This document shows, one piece after another, positions 7,825 to 14,593 of a stretch of DNA of 64,000 nt. The notes below the pieces were generated by a model. It saw nothing but the letters and a program-made list of their open reading frames with translations, was not told the origin of the DNA and made no database searches. Source of the stretch: Pseudomonas fluorescens (GTDB lineage Bacteria; Pseudomonadota; Gammaproteobacteria; Pseudomonadales; Pseudomonadaceae); NCBI RefSeq assembly GCF_902497995.1, contig NZ_CABVII010000028.1, positions 1 through 64,000 of the forward strand. Reading direction: 5' to 3'. The position numbers and the translations under genes are program-made. The number at the start of each line of letters is the position of its first letter. Within the stretch, counting starts at the first letter, position 1.

Positions 7825-9030
7825 ATGAGCCCAGCCACCCAAGTGCCCCACGGCACCGCGACGATGACCCGAGGCATGGTGCTGCTGTTCGCCTTCTGCT
7901 GTGGCGCCATCGTTGCCAACCTCTATTACGCCCAGCCGATCATCGAGCTGATCGCTCCGGACGTTGGCTTGACCAGCTCCATGGCCAGTTTCATCGTTTC
8001 GCTGACCCAGATCGGTTACGCGTTGGGCATGTTATTCCTGGTGCCGCTGGGTGATCTGCTCGAGAACCGCCGACTGATGATCATCACCAGTGTGGTGGCG
8101 ATTGCCAGCCTCCTGGGCGCGGCGTTCACCGATCAGCCCAATGTGTTTTTGCTGATTTCGCTGCTGGTGGGTTTCAGTTCGGTGTCGGTGCAGATCCTGA
8201 TTCCCCTGGCTGCGCACCTGGCGCCGGAAGAGTCTCGTGGTCGGGTGGTCGGTGGGATCATGGGCGGGTTGCTGCTGGGGATCCTGCTCGCGCGACCGGT
8301 GTCCAGCGTGGTGGCTGACCATTTCGGCTGGCGGGCGATGTTCGTGATTGCGGCGGTGTTGATGGCGGCGATCAGCGTCGTTTTGGCGGTGACCATTCCC
8401 AAGCGCCAGCCTGATCACAGTGCTACTTACGGCCAGTTGTTGGGTTCTCTCTGGACCCTGTTGCGTAAAGAACCGGTACTGCGTCAGCGCGCGTTTTACC
8501 AGGGCTGCATGTTCGCGACCTTCAGCCTGTTCTGGACCGCCGTGCCGCTGGAGTTGGCGCGCAATCATGGCCTGTCGCAAACCCAGATCGCGGTTTTCGC
8601 CCTGGTCGGGGCCATCGGCGCCATTGCCGCGCCCATCGCCGGTCGCCTCGCGGATGCCGGCCACACCCGCATCGCGTCACTGCTGGCCCTGCTGTTCGCC
8701 AGCCTGAGCTTCCTGCCGGCTTTCATCCACCCGGCCTACAGCGTCATCGGCCTCGCGGTCACCGGTGTGATACTCGACTTTTGCGTGCAGATGAACATGG
8801 TCCTCGGCCAACGCGCGGTTTATGCCCTCGATGCCAAAAGCCGCAGTCGGTTGAATGCGCTGTACATGACCAGCATCTTCATCGGTGGCGCGTTTGGTTC
8901 GTCGGTGGCCAGTGCGGTGTACGAACAAGGTGGATGGTTGTGGATCGTGATCCTCGGCAGTGCGTTTCCGTTGTTGGCGTTATTGCGGTTTTTGAGTGTT
9001 TCAGAGAAGCGTTCGCTCGCTACCGCGTAA
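7825..9030 (+). CDS. MFS transporter (drug/sugar efflux-like)
   Basis: 401-residue inner-membrane protein with 12 predicted hydrophobic segments and a charged central loop (about residues 190-215). The first helix has the AIVANLYYAQPII pattern, and the loop 2-3 motif A region is GDLLENRRLM. Both are typical of proton-driven MFS exporters of the YnfM/AraJ-like group. The ATG start is the first in frame after a weak ribosome site. It is monocistronic: a long intergenic palindrome lies upstream and a converging hicB downstream. The substrate cannot be assigned. Confidence 0.85.
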   Translation: MSPATQVPHGTATMTRGMVLLFAFCCGAIVANLYYAQPIIELIAPDVGLTSSMASFIVSLTQIGYALGMLFLVPLGDLLENRRLMIITSVVAIASLLGAAFTDQPNVFLLISLLVGFSSVSVQILIPLAAHLAPEESRGRVVGGIMGGLLLGILLARPVSSVVADHFGWRAMFVIAAVLMAAISVVLAVTIPKRQPDHSATYGQLLGSLWTLLRKEPVLRQRAFYQGCMFATFSLFWTAVPLELARNHGLSQTQIAVFALVGAIGAIAAPIAGRLADAGHTRIASLLALLFASLSFLPAFIHPAYSVIGLAVTGVILDFCVQMNMVLGQRAVYALDAKSRSRLNALYMTSIFIGGAFGSSVASAVYEQGGWLWIVILGSAFPLLALLRFLSVSEKRSLATA

Positions 9031-9043
9031 AACCATCAAAAAG

Positions 9044-9078
9044 CATTGTCGGATCACCGCCCGGGCGATCCGACAATG
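9044..9078. terminator. Bidirectional hairpin between MFS gene and hicB
   Basis: A 12-bp perfect stem, CATTGTCGGATC (9044-9055) and GATCCGACAATG (9067-9078), with an 11-base loop lies between the two converging stops. A-rich sequence precedes it (aaaaag at 9038-9043), so it has a T-run on the minus strand only. It probably terminates hicAB transcription. Confidence 0.65.
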
Positions 9079-9097
9079 GTGATATGGCCTACACCAC

Positions 9098-9502
9098 TTA
9101 ATGCCGAACCAGCTTCTCCATCGCCGCATCGGCCAGGAAGGAAGAGCGGCTTTTGACGTTGTGCTCGCGCACGTAGCGGTCAATACGCTGGATCACATAG
9201 CCAGGCAACGTCACATTGACCTTCTCGGTCTTGCCCATATACGGCGCGATATCCAGCTCCAGCATGCCCCAGCCCATGTCGACAAACTCGGGATTGTTGC
9301 GATGCGCAGCCGCCGAACTCGGCATCGGAATCGATTCCCCGTCGGCCGCCATCTCTTGCAGCATGATGTGGGCAATTTCAATTGCCGCGTTATAGGCATC
9401 TTCAAAAGTATCCCCGGCGGTTACCGCGCCCGGAATATCGGGGATCTGAATACCGATGGCGGTGTTCTCGTCGCCCCATTCGATACAGATTGGATATTGC
9501 AT
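9098..9502 (-). CDS. hicB: HicB antitoxin
   Basis: 134-residue antitoxin that neutralises HicA and represses the operon. The N-terminal part is the degenerate RNase-H-like HicB fold, MQYPICIEW…IQIPDIPGAVTAGDTFEDAYNAA. The C-terminus, KVNVTLPGYVIQRIDRYVRE with SRSSFLADAAMEKL, is a ribbon-helix-helix DNA-binding domain. I start at ATG 9502, which has AGGAG 7 bases upstream, rather than the longer in-frame start at 9520. The ATG overlaps the hicA stop as TAATG, so toxin and antitoxin translation are coupled with the toxin first, as is usual for hicAB. Confidence 0.92.
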   Translation of the reverse strand: MQYPICIEWGDENTAIGIQIPDIPGAVTAGDTFEDAYNAAIEIAHIMLQEMAADGESIPMPSSAAAHRNNPEFVDMGWGMLELDIAPYMGKTEKVNVTLPGYVIQRIDRYVREHNVKSRSSFLADAAMEKLVRH

Positions 9503-9714
9503 TATGGATCTCCTGTGCAACCGGATTGCGGGTAAATCAGCCCGGCTCGCCTCCTGATGCTTTTGATCGTCCCGATCGGTAAATCCTTTTTCGGATGAGG
9601 GACGGGAATCGTGTAGGGGTTGTAAGGATGAGTGAAGATGTGATGACTGCCAGCGACCCGATCCAGCGTCCAGCCCGCCTCTTCCAGCTCCTTGATCAAT
9701 AGCCTGCTCTGCAC
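9502..9714 (-). CDS. hicA: HicA mRNA interferase toxin
   Basis: Small double-stranded-RNA-binding-like toxin of about 70 residues that cleaves mRNA when free of HicB. The family core is visible: SRLLIKELEEAGWTLDRVAGSHHIFTHP with the catalytic His in GSHHIF, then the basic PHPKKDLPIGTIKSIRRRAG helix. I choose GTG 9714, which has an AAGGAGG site 6 bases upstream. The next upstream GTG (9717) is only 3 bases from the site. The last residues past the usual end (YPQSGCTGDP) read through the hicB ribosome site. Confidence 0.9.
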   Translation of the reverse strand: MQSRLLIKELEEAGWTLDRVAGSHHIFTHPYNPYTIPVPHPKKDLPIGTIKSIRRRAGLIYPQSGCTGDP

Positions 9715-9744
9715 CACCAGCCTCCTTGCTCGGCCCAAATAAAA

Positions 9745-9760
9745 ATAACCCTAGAGTTAT
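9745..9760. promoter_or_regulatory. Candidate hicAB operator
   Basis: ATAACCCTAGAGTTAT is a near-perfect palindrome (one mismatched pair) about 30 bases upstream of the hicA start, in an A/T-rich stretch. HicB ribbon-helix-helix proteins usually bind such a site to autoregulate. The assignment rests on position and symmetry only. Confidence 0.45.
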
Positions 9761-10032
9761 CTTTACTCAAGCACAAAAACCCGGAGGACGACGTTCGGTT
9801 GTTTTACGGCGTGTGATTGGAGATGGTTGCATTCCCTCCAGACATTTCGTTCATTGTTTGCCGCTGTAGGGTGTTCAACGGGAAGAATGGCCAGTGCCAA
9901 GGCGCGGCCGTTGTGGATTATGTGTGGAGGTTGCTCACAAAGAGCTCTGAATTACGTCTGTTTCGTTTATTGCGATTTTCGATTAATTCGAATAGCCTGC
10001 CACCTTCAGTTATTCAGATATTGGAAACCGCC
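9761..10032. other. Intergenic region between divergent toxin-antitoxin operons
   Basis: Holds the divergent promoters of hicAB (left) and the HTH/PIN pair (right). An open frame runs from 9817 into the antitoxin gene, but its first 72 codons show no family similarity that I recognise and use unusual codons. AT-rich sequence near 9955-10010 (tttcgtttattgcgattttc) is a plausible promoter zone. No other feature is seen. Confidence 0.5.
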
Positions 10033-10500
10033 ATGTCACTTGCCACTCATCCCCCGATCACCTTACCCATGGAGCGTGAGGTACAGGCTGCTGTCGAGGG
10101 CCAGCGCGCCTTGGCTGCCTTCCTCACGACTCAAATCGAAACTCAGCACATCCAGATTTTTGACCAACAGAATGAAGCCCATAGCGTTGAGCTGCCTACC
10201 TCGGCACTGCGACTGCTGGTCGATATTCTGGCCGAGCTGGCAGCCGGCAACGCCGTCAAGGTGGTCCCGGTCCATGCTGAGCTGACTACCCAGGAGGCGG
10301 CGGATCTGCTCAACGTCTCACGCCCCCACCTGATCAAGCTGCTTGAATCCGGCGAATTGTCCTACCACAAAACAGGCAAGCACCGACGTGTGCGCTTTGT
10401 CGATTTGATGGACTATAAAGACCGGCGCGACACTGCCAGCGAGCAAGCAATGATGCTTCTTGCCGAGCAGGCACAGGCGTTAAGGACAGGATACGAGTGA
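10033..10500 (+). CDS. Excisionase-type HTH antitoxin of a PIN toxin pair
   Basis: 155-residue protein. The C-terminal half has the MerR/excisionase helix-turn-helix signature LTTQEAADLLNVSRPHLIKLLESGELSYHKTGKHRRV, which reads as a DNA-binding wing (about residues 90-125), followed by DLMDYKDRR. The N-terminal half is likely the dimer and regulatory part. I start at ATG 10033, after GGAAACCGCC, instead of the in-frame ATG 9817. The last bases overlap the PIN gene by 4 (GTGA), so the pair is coupled. The toxin-antitoxin reading comes from this arrangement. Confidence 0.83.
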   Translation: MSLATHPPITLPMEREVQAAVEGQRALAAFLTTQIETQHIQIFDQQNEAHSVELPTSALRLLVDILAELAAGNAVKVVPVHAELTTQEAADLLNVSRPHLIKLLESGELSYHKTGKHRRVRFVDLMDYKDRRDTASEQAMMLLAEQAQALRTGYE

Positions 10501-11072
10501 GGCATTCCTCTTTTACCGCTGTTTATGACGCCTGTGTGCTCTACCCCGCGCCCCTGAGAGATTTTCTGATGTGGCTTGCGCTCTCCGGATGTTTCAGAGC
10601 GAAATGGCCTCTGGAGATACACAACGAATGGAAGCGCAACCTGCTGAAAAACCGTCCGGATCTGACCGCAGAGCAACTCGATCGCACGTCCGAGCTGATG
10701 GATCAGGCGTTACCCGACGCTTGTGTAACGGGTTACGAAGACCTGATTGAAGGATTAACGCTGCCCGACATTGATGATCGACATGTGCTGGCAGCCGCCA
10801 TTCGTTGCAATGCCAGCGTCATCGTCACTTTCAATCAGAAAGACTTCCCTCGTGAGGTACTAGGTCCTTTCGGTATCGAGGCTCAGCATCCTGACCAGTT
10901 CGTCGACAACCTCTTTGACCTGGACCCGGCAGCAGTGATAGCGGCGGCCCAACGTCAACGAAAACAGTTGAAGATGCCACCGATAGACGTCAACACCTAT
11001 CTTGATCTTCTTTTGCGTCAGGGCCTGGTTCAGTCGAGCAAAGCATTGACTCTCTACTCAGCCATACTCTGA
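10497..11072 (+). CDS. PIN-domain ribonuclease toxin
   Basis: 191-residue VapC-like RNase. Acidic residues expected of a PIN active site are visible: Asp11 in VYDACVLYP, Glu44 in IHNEWKRN, Asp93/Asp94 in DIDDRHVLAAAI, and Asp116 in VTFNQKDFP. The C-terminal extension (about 130-191) is helical and longer than in classical VapC. It starts at GTG 10497, which overlaps the stop of the HTH antitoxin by 4 bases. The toxin role is inferred from the fold and the pairing with an HTH gene. The RNA target is unknown. Confidence 0.85.
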   Translation: MRHSSFTAVYDACVLYPAPLRDFLMWLALSGCFRAKWPLEIHNEWKRNLLKNRPDLTAEQLDRTSELMDQALPDACVTGYEDLIEGLTLPDIDDRHVLAAAIRCNASVIVTFNQKDFPREVLGPFGIEAQHPDQFVDNLFDLDPAAVIAAAQRQRKQLKMPPIDVNTYLDLLLRQGLVQSSKALTLYSAIL

Positions 11073-11109
11073 ATGATGCTCCCATGACCCTATGTTGTGC
11101 CCAGCAATA

Positions 11110-11679
11110 TCAGGCGCATTCGGATTGTCCATCGACGCAGGCCAGCAAACATTCGACCGTGTGCTCGAGCGACCCGGAGTTGTCGATCACGCACAATGCC
11201 GGATCGTGCCCGGCGAGCACGCGCTCGCTGAAACGGGCATTGCGCGCCAGCCGCGCCTCGATCTCGAAGACCGACTCCCGCCCCCGTGCCAGCAGGCGCT
11301 GGCGTAAAACCGCTTGATCCACGGTCAGCAAGAGCACGAGCAGGTTTGGGTAACGCAGGCGCGTAGCCCTCAGATGACCGCGTGAGCCATTGACCAGCAC
11401 GTCCTGCCCGGCCGCCAGCCAGTCGTCGATTTCCCGCGGGATGCCGTAGGCCAGGCCATTGGCGTGCCAGCTCAGGGCAAACGCGCCCTGCGCCTCCATC
11501 TCGGCGAACTTGTGCGCACTGACACCGTGCGCCGCCTCCCCCACCGCTTCCGCCGAACGGGTGATGACCCGCCGCACACTGCGACAGCCACGATCGGCCA
11601 AGGGCGTCCGTGCCGCCTCCAACAGGCTGTCCTTGCCCGAACCCGAAGGTCCGATGAGATAGATCAACCTGCCCGCCAT
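11110..11679 (-). CDS. phnN: Ribose 1,5-bisphosphate phosphokinase
   Basis: Phosphorylates ribose 1,5-bisphosphate to PRPP in phosphonate degradation. The guanylate-kinase-like P-loop GPSGSGKDS is near residues 10-18. RVITRSAEAVGE, the ALSWHANGLAYGIP substrate segment and the VNGSRGHL motif are typical of PhnN. Length is 189 residues. ATG 11679 has a GAGGG site 8 bases upstream; the GTG at 11685 is too close to that site. None of the other C-P lyase genes (phnF to phnM, phnP) is adjacent, so it is an isolated copy next to the toxin-antitoxin islet. Confidence 0.9.
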   Translation of the reverse strand: MAGRLIYLIGPSGSGKDSLLEAARTPLADRGCRSVRRVITRSAEAVGEAAHGVSAHKFAEMEAQGAFALSWHANGLAYGIPREIDDWLAAGQDVLVNGSRGHLRATRLRYPNLLVLLLTVDQAVLRQRLLARGRESVFEIEARLARNARFSERVLAGHDPALCVIDNSGSLEHTVECLLACVDGQSECA

Positions 11680-11754
11680 CAACACACCCTCTGCGCCTGT
11701 CCCCAGACTTGTTGGACTACCGGCAGAGCGTCCTGGCTCCGTGTCTATATGATC

Positions 11755-11938
11755 AAAAAGGCGGCCCGAAGGTCTAATGTCAGTCAGTTAAGCTGCAGAA
11801 CCTATGGGAGCGGGCTTGCTCGCGAAAGCGGTGGATCAGGCGACATCAATGTTGACTGTGCCGCCGTCTTCGCGAGCAAGCCCGCTCCCACAGGGATTTC
11901 GCTTAACTGACTGGCATTGGCCCGAAGGTCGCCTTGTT
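11755..11938. terminator. Terminator split by element copy 2
   Basis: Joining 11755-11774 to 11931-11938 recreates a GGCGGCC-CGAA-GGTCGCC hairpin with A5 before and TTGTT after. It lies 12 bases beyond the stop of the minus-strand lipoprotein gene, so it is probably that gene's terminator. The central GGCCCGAAGGTC occurs on both sides of the insert (11763-11774, 11919-11930). Confidence 0.72.
11775..11918. mobile_element. MITE-like element, copy 2 (12-bp direct repeats)
   Basis: 144 bp, non-coding. Ends are TAATGTCAGTCAGTTAAG (11775-11792) and the inverse of AATGCCAGTCAGTTAAG (11902-11918), matching the ends of the copy at 7394-7542. The interior is a different REP pair (tgggagcgggcttgctcgcg, about 11804-11826, inverse 11868-11891). 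The flanking GGCCCGAAGGTC copies form a perfect 12-bp direct repeat, unrelated in sequence to the flanks of copy 1. Confidence 0.76.
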
Positions 11939-11950
11939 CTGTGCTGATTG

Positions 11951-12361
11951 TTACTTCCCGAACTGCCGCCCCAACCCACCCGGCACGCCCTGGATATCGG
12001 TATCTTCCCACGGCCCGTTCGGGCTGATCGACCGGCTCCAGCCGTTGTTCCAGCGGTAGTAGGTGCGCTGGCGGTAGAAGGTATTGGTCTGGTCTTCCAG
12101 AACGTATACGCCAAGCTTGGGATCCCAATGGCTGTTGCCACCCGGCGGCGGGGCGAAGCTGGCGGAGGTGCGGGGCAGTGGTTTGGCAGGCTTGGCCGGA
12201 ATGCTCGGCTTGCTCGGCGTCGGTGTGGTAGACGGCGTCGGGCGGGGCTGCGAGGGCGGGATCGGTGGCAGCGGCCTCGGCGTCGGCTCGGGCCGCTGGA
12301 CCGCGCAAGCGCTTAACCCCAGGACCATACTGAGCAGGGTGATACGAGCGAGGGCGGTCAT
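11951..12361 (-). CDS. Small proline-rich lipoprotein of unknown function
   Basis: 136 residues with a type II signal peptide: hydrophobic MTALARITLLSMVLGLSAC with lipobox LSAC, Cys19 being the lipidated residue. Residues about 23-65 are a Pro/Thr/Ser-rich low-complexity tether. The C-terminal 70 residues form a compact domain rich in Trp and Tyr (YVLEDQTNTFYRQRTYYRW, then WSRSISPNGPWED). It is probably anchored to a membrane in the cell envelope. It lies 31 bases downstream of ccmI but shows no recognised cytochrome-maturation motif. Function not recognised. Confidence 0.75.
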   Translation of the reverse strand: MTALARITLLSMVLGLSACAVQRPEPTPRPLPPIPPSQPRPTPSTTPTPSKPSIPAKPAKPLPRTSASFAPPPGGNSHWDPKLGVYVLEDQTNTFYRQRTYYRWNNGWSRSISPNGPWEDTDIQGVPGGLGRQFGK

Positions 12362-12391
12362 GGTGGTGCTTCCTGTTTTTTTGCCGGGCGG

Positions 12392-13594
12392 TTATTTATC
12401 CGGACTGTCGATGGTCAGTTGTTGCTGCGCGGTGGTGCTGCTGGCCAAGGGCTGGCTGCGACCGATCCATTCGCCCGCCGTGGGTTGGCCGGCGCGGGAG
12501 ATGCGTGCAACCAGTTGGACTTCAGGGAAGTTCGACAGTTTCAACTGCGGCATCATGGCATCGGCATCACCCAGCTCGACGGTCGCCGGCAAGTCGGCCA
12601 CGGTCAGGCGTTTGGCCGCCAGTGGCGCGGGAGGGCCGGACGTGGCGCGGGCAAAGATGAACACGCTGTCGCCCGGCTGGACCTTGGCTTTGAGCGCTGG
12701 TGAAAGATCCACACGGACCTTGAGCACCGCCGCCACCTTGGCCGCTGGCGCCTGGGCCACCTTGCCGCCGCTGGCGACGAGTTTTTCGCTGGCCCGGGCA
12801 ATCCCGCCTTGCAGCGCGGCACGGGAATTGTCATCCGCCGGCAATTGCGCCAGCAGGCGATTCCAGTAGTCGATGGCGTCCTGATAACGCTCGCTTTCGA
12901 AAGCAGCGATCCCGAGCAGGCCGAGGCTGGTGACTTCCTTCGGATCGGCTTTGAGCGCTTCGTCGGTCAAGGCCTGAACCTTGTCCGACCACTTCTTGCC
13001 ATCGGCGAAGTACTGGGCCTGGGCCCACTGGCCGAGCAACTCCGGCTGGCGACCGGCCAGCTTGACCGTGCGCTCGAAGATCTTCGCCGCATCCCCAGGA
13101 CGATCCTGAGCCATGTAGGTGCGACCGAGGAAGTACAGGCCTTCAGCCGAATCCGGCTGCGCCTCGACCGCGCGCTCCAGGCGACGGGTCATCTCTTGCA
13201 TCGACTGTGGCGCCTGGGCGAATTCCCGGGTCAGTTCGACCTTGTCGCTGGCCCCGAAATGCAGGTACAGGCCAAGGCCCAGCACCGGCACCAGAATCGC
13301 CGCCAGCAAGGGTAACGGCTTGCCCAGGCGGGACACGCGCGGTGCCTCGACGCCTTCGGTGTCCGCCAGCAACTCACGCGCCGCTTCGGCGCGGCCGGTA
13401 TCCATCTGCACGGTGTCGAGAACGCCCTCCTCCTGCTGGGTCTGCAGTTCAGCCACGCGTTCCTGATACAGCGCGACGTTGAGGGCGGTACGATCCTCTT
13501 CAAGCTGGGCGCGACGGCCACGCAGAACAGGGATCAGCAGAAAACTCAGGGCAACCAGTAGCAGCAGGCCTGCAGCGAGCCAGAAATCAATCAT
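12392..13594 (-). CDS. ccmI: Cytochrome c maturation protein CcmI (apocytochrome chaperone)
   Basis: Holds apocytochrome c for haem ligation by CcmFH. The 400-residue protein starts at ATG 13594, which overlaps ccmH by 8 bases; an in-frame start 19 codons upstream lies inside ccmH and is rejected. The N-terminus MIDFWLAAGLLLLVALSFLL is a membrane helix. A second helix is near residues 95-112 (LPLLAAILVPVLGLGLYLHF). It is followed by TPR-like repeats (LYFLGRTYMAQDRPGDAAKIF and following) and a C-terminal beta-rich periplasmic domain. Confidence 0.93.
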   Translation of the reverse strand: MIDFWLAAGLLLLVALSFLLIPVLRGRRAQLEEDRTALNVALYQERVAELQTQQEEGVLDTVQMDTGRAEAARELLADTEGVEAPRVSRLGKPLPLLAAILVPVLGLGLYLHFGASDKVELTREFAQAPQSMQEMTRRLERAVEAQPDSAEGLYFLGRTYMAQDRPGDAAKIFERTVKLAGRQPELLGQWAQAQYFADGKKWSDKVQALTDEALKADPKEVTSLGLLGIAAFESERYQDAIDYWNRLLAQLPADDNSRAALQGGIARASEKLVASGGKVAQAPAAKVAAVLKVRVDLSPALKAKVQPGDSVFIFARATSGPPAPLAAKRLTVADLPATVELGDADAMMPQLKLSNFPEVQLVARISRAGQPTAGEWIGRSQPLASSTTAQQQLTIDSPDK

Positions 13595-14060
13595 TCTTGG
13601 TTTTATCCAACAGATGGTCGAGGCGCTCACGCTCCTCGGCGGAAAGCTCATCCCTGGTGTCAGCGCGTTGCACTCGACGACGGCGGACGATCACGGCGAT
13701 GATCACAAAACCGCCCAGCAACAGGCCGGCGGGGCCGAACCAGAGCACAGCAGTCTTGGCGTTCAGTGCGGGTTTGTAACGGACGAAATCACCGTAGCGG
13801 TCGACCATGAAGTCGATGATCTGCTGATTGTCCTTGCCCTCGCCGAGCATGCGGAAAATCTCTTTACGCAGGTCGGCGGCAATCGGTGCGTTGGAATCGG
13901 CGATGTCCTGATTCTGGCACTTGGGGCACCGCAGCTCCTTGGTCAACTGGCGAAAACGCTCGCGATCGCCCTCTTTGGCGAACTCATAGGTGTCGATGGC
14001 CGCGTGTGCCACGCCGGCCATGCTCAAGCCCAACGCAATAGCGGCTATCCAGCGCTTCAT
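13587..14060 (-). CDS. ccmH: Cytochrome c maturation thioredoxin-like protein CcmH
   Basis: Periplasmic, membrane-anchored thiol reductant for apocytochrome c. 157 residues: signal peptide (MKRWIAAIALGLSMAGVAHA), the redox motif LRCPKCQNQDIADSNAPIA (CxxC), and a C-terminal membrane helix AGLLLGGFVIIAVIV. It overlaps ccmG by 4 bases (ATGA) and ccmI by 8. It corresponds to the short CcmH form, with the TPR part encoded separately as ccmI. Confidence 0.95.
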   Translation of the reverse strand: MKRWIAAIALGLSMAGVAHAAIDTYEFAKEGDRERFRQLTKELRCPKCQNQDIADSNAPIAADLRKEIFRMLGEGKDNQQIIDFMVDRYGDFVRYKPALNAKTAVLWFGPAGLLLGGFVIIAVIVRRRRVQRADTRDELSAEERERLDHLLDKTKND

Positions 14061-14593
14061 GGCTTGGCCTCATCCACCAGCGCCTGATACTTGGCCGCCA
14101 GTTTTTCACGCCAGACCTGTTCGTCGATCACCCCGACGAACTTGTCGCGGATAATGCCCTTGGCGTCGATGAAGAACGTTTCCGGGGCACCATACACGCC
14201 GAGGTTCAGGCCCAATGTGCCCGCATCGTCGCGGATGTCCAGCTGGTACGGGTTGTGGAATTCATCCAGCCACTTCAAGGCGTCGGCGTTGACGTCCTTG
14301 TAGTTGATGCCGTAGATCACCACGCCCTTTTCGGCCAGCTTGTTCAGCACCGGGTGCTCGACCCGGCAGGAAATGCACCAGGTGCCCCAGACGTTGACCA
14401 GCGCCGGTTTGCCGAGGAGGTCGGCCCTGGTCAGGGTCTTGTCGCCCTGCACCGTCGGCAGGGAGAACTCCGGGAACGGCTTGTTGATCATCGCCGAGGG
14501 CAGCTCGGCCGGGTTCAGGTACAGACCGCGGTACAGGAACACGGCGACCACCAGGAAAATCGCCAGGGGCAATAGCATCAGCCAACGTCTCAT
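14057..14593 (-). CDS. ccmG: Thiol:disulfide interchange protein CcmG/DsbE
   Basis: Membrane-tethered periplasmic thioredoxin that reduces the haem-binding cysteines of apocytochromes. 178 residues: an N-terminal anchor (MLLPLAIFLVVAVFLYRGLY), then the active site WGTWCISCRVEHP (WCxxC) and the cis-Pro region YGAPETFFIDAKGIIRDK. It overlaps ccmF and ccmH by 4 bases each, so the operon is tightly coupled. Confidence 0.96.
   Translation of the reverse strand: MRRWLMLLPLAIFLVVAVFLYRGLYLNPAELPSAMINKPFPEFSLPTVQGDKTLTRADLLGKPALVNVWGTWCISCRVEHPVLNKLAEKGVVIYGINYKDVNADALKWLDEFHNPYQLDIRDDAGTLGLNLGVYGAPETFFIDAKGIIRDKFVGVIDEQVWREKLAAKYQALVDEAKP

Noticed and set aside
9817..10032. Upstream extension of the HTH antitoxin
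   Set aside because: 72 extra codons with Cys-rich, non-homologous sequence and no ribosome site; ATG 10033 has a plausible site and gives a sensible N-terminus.
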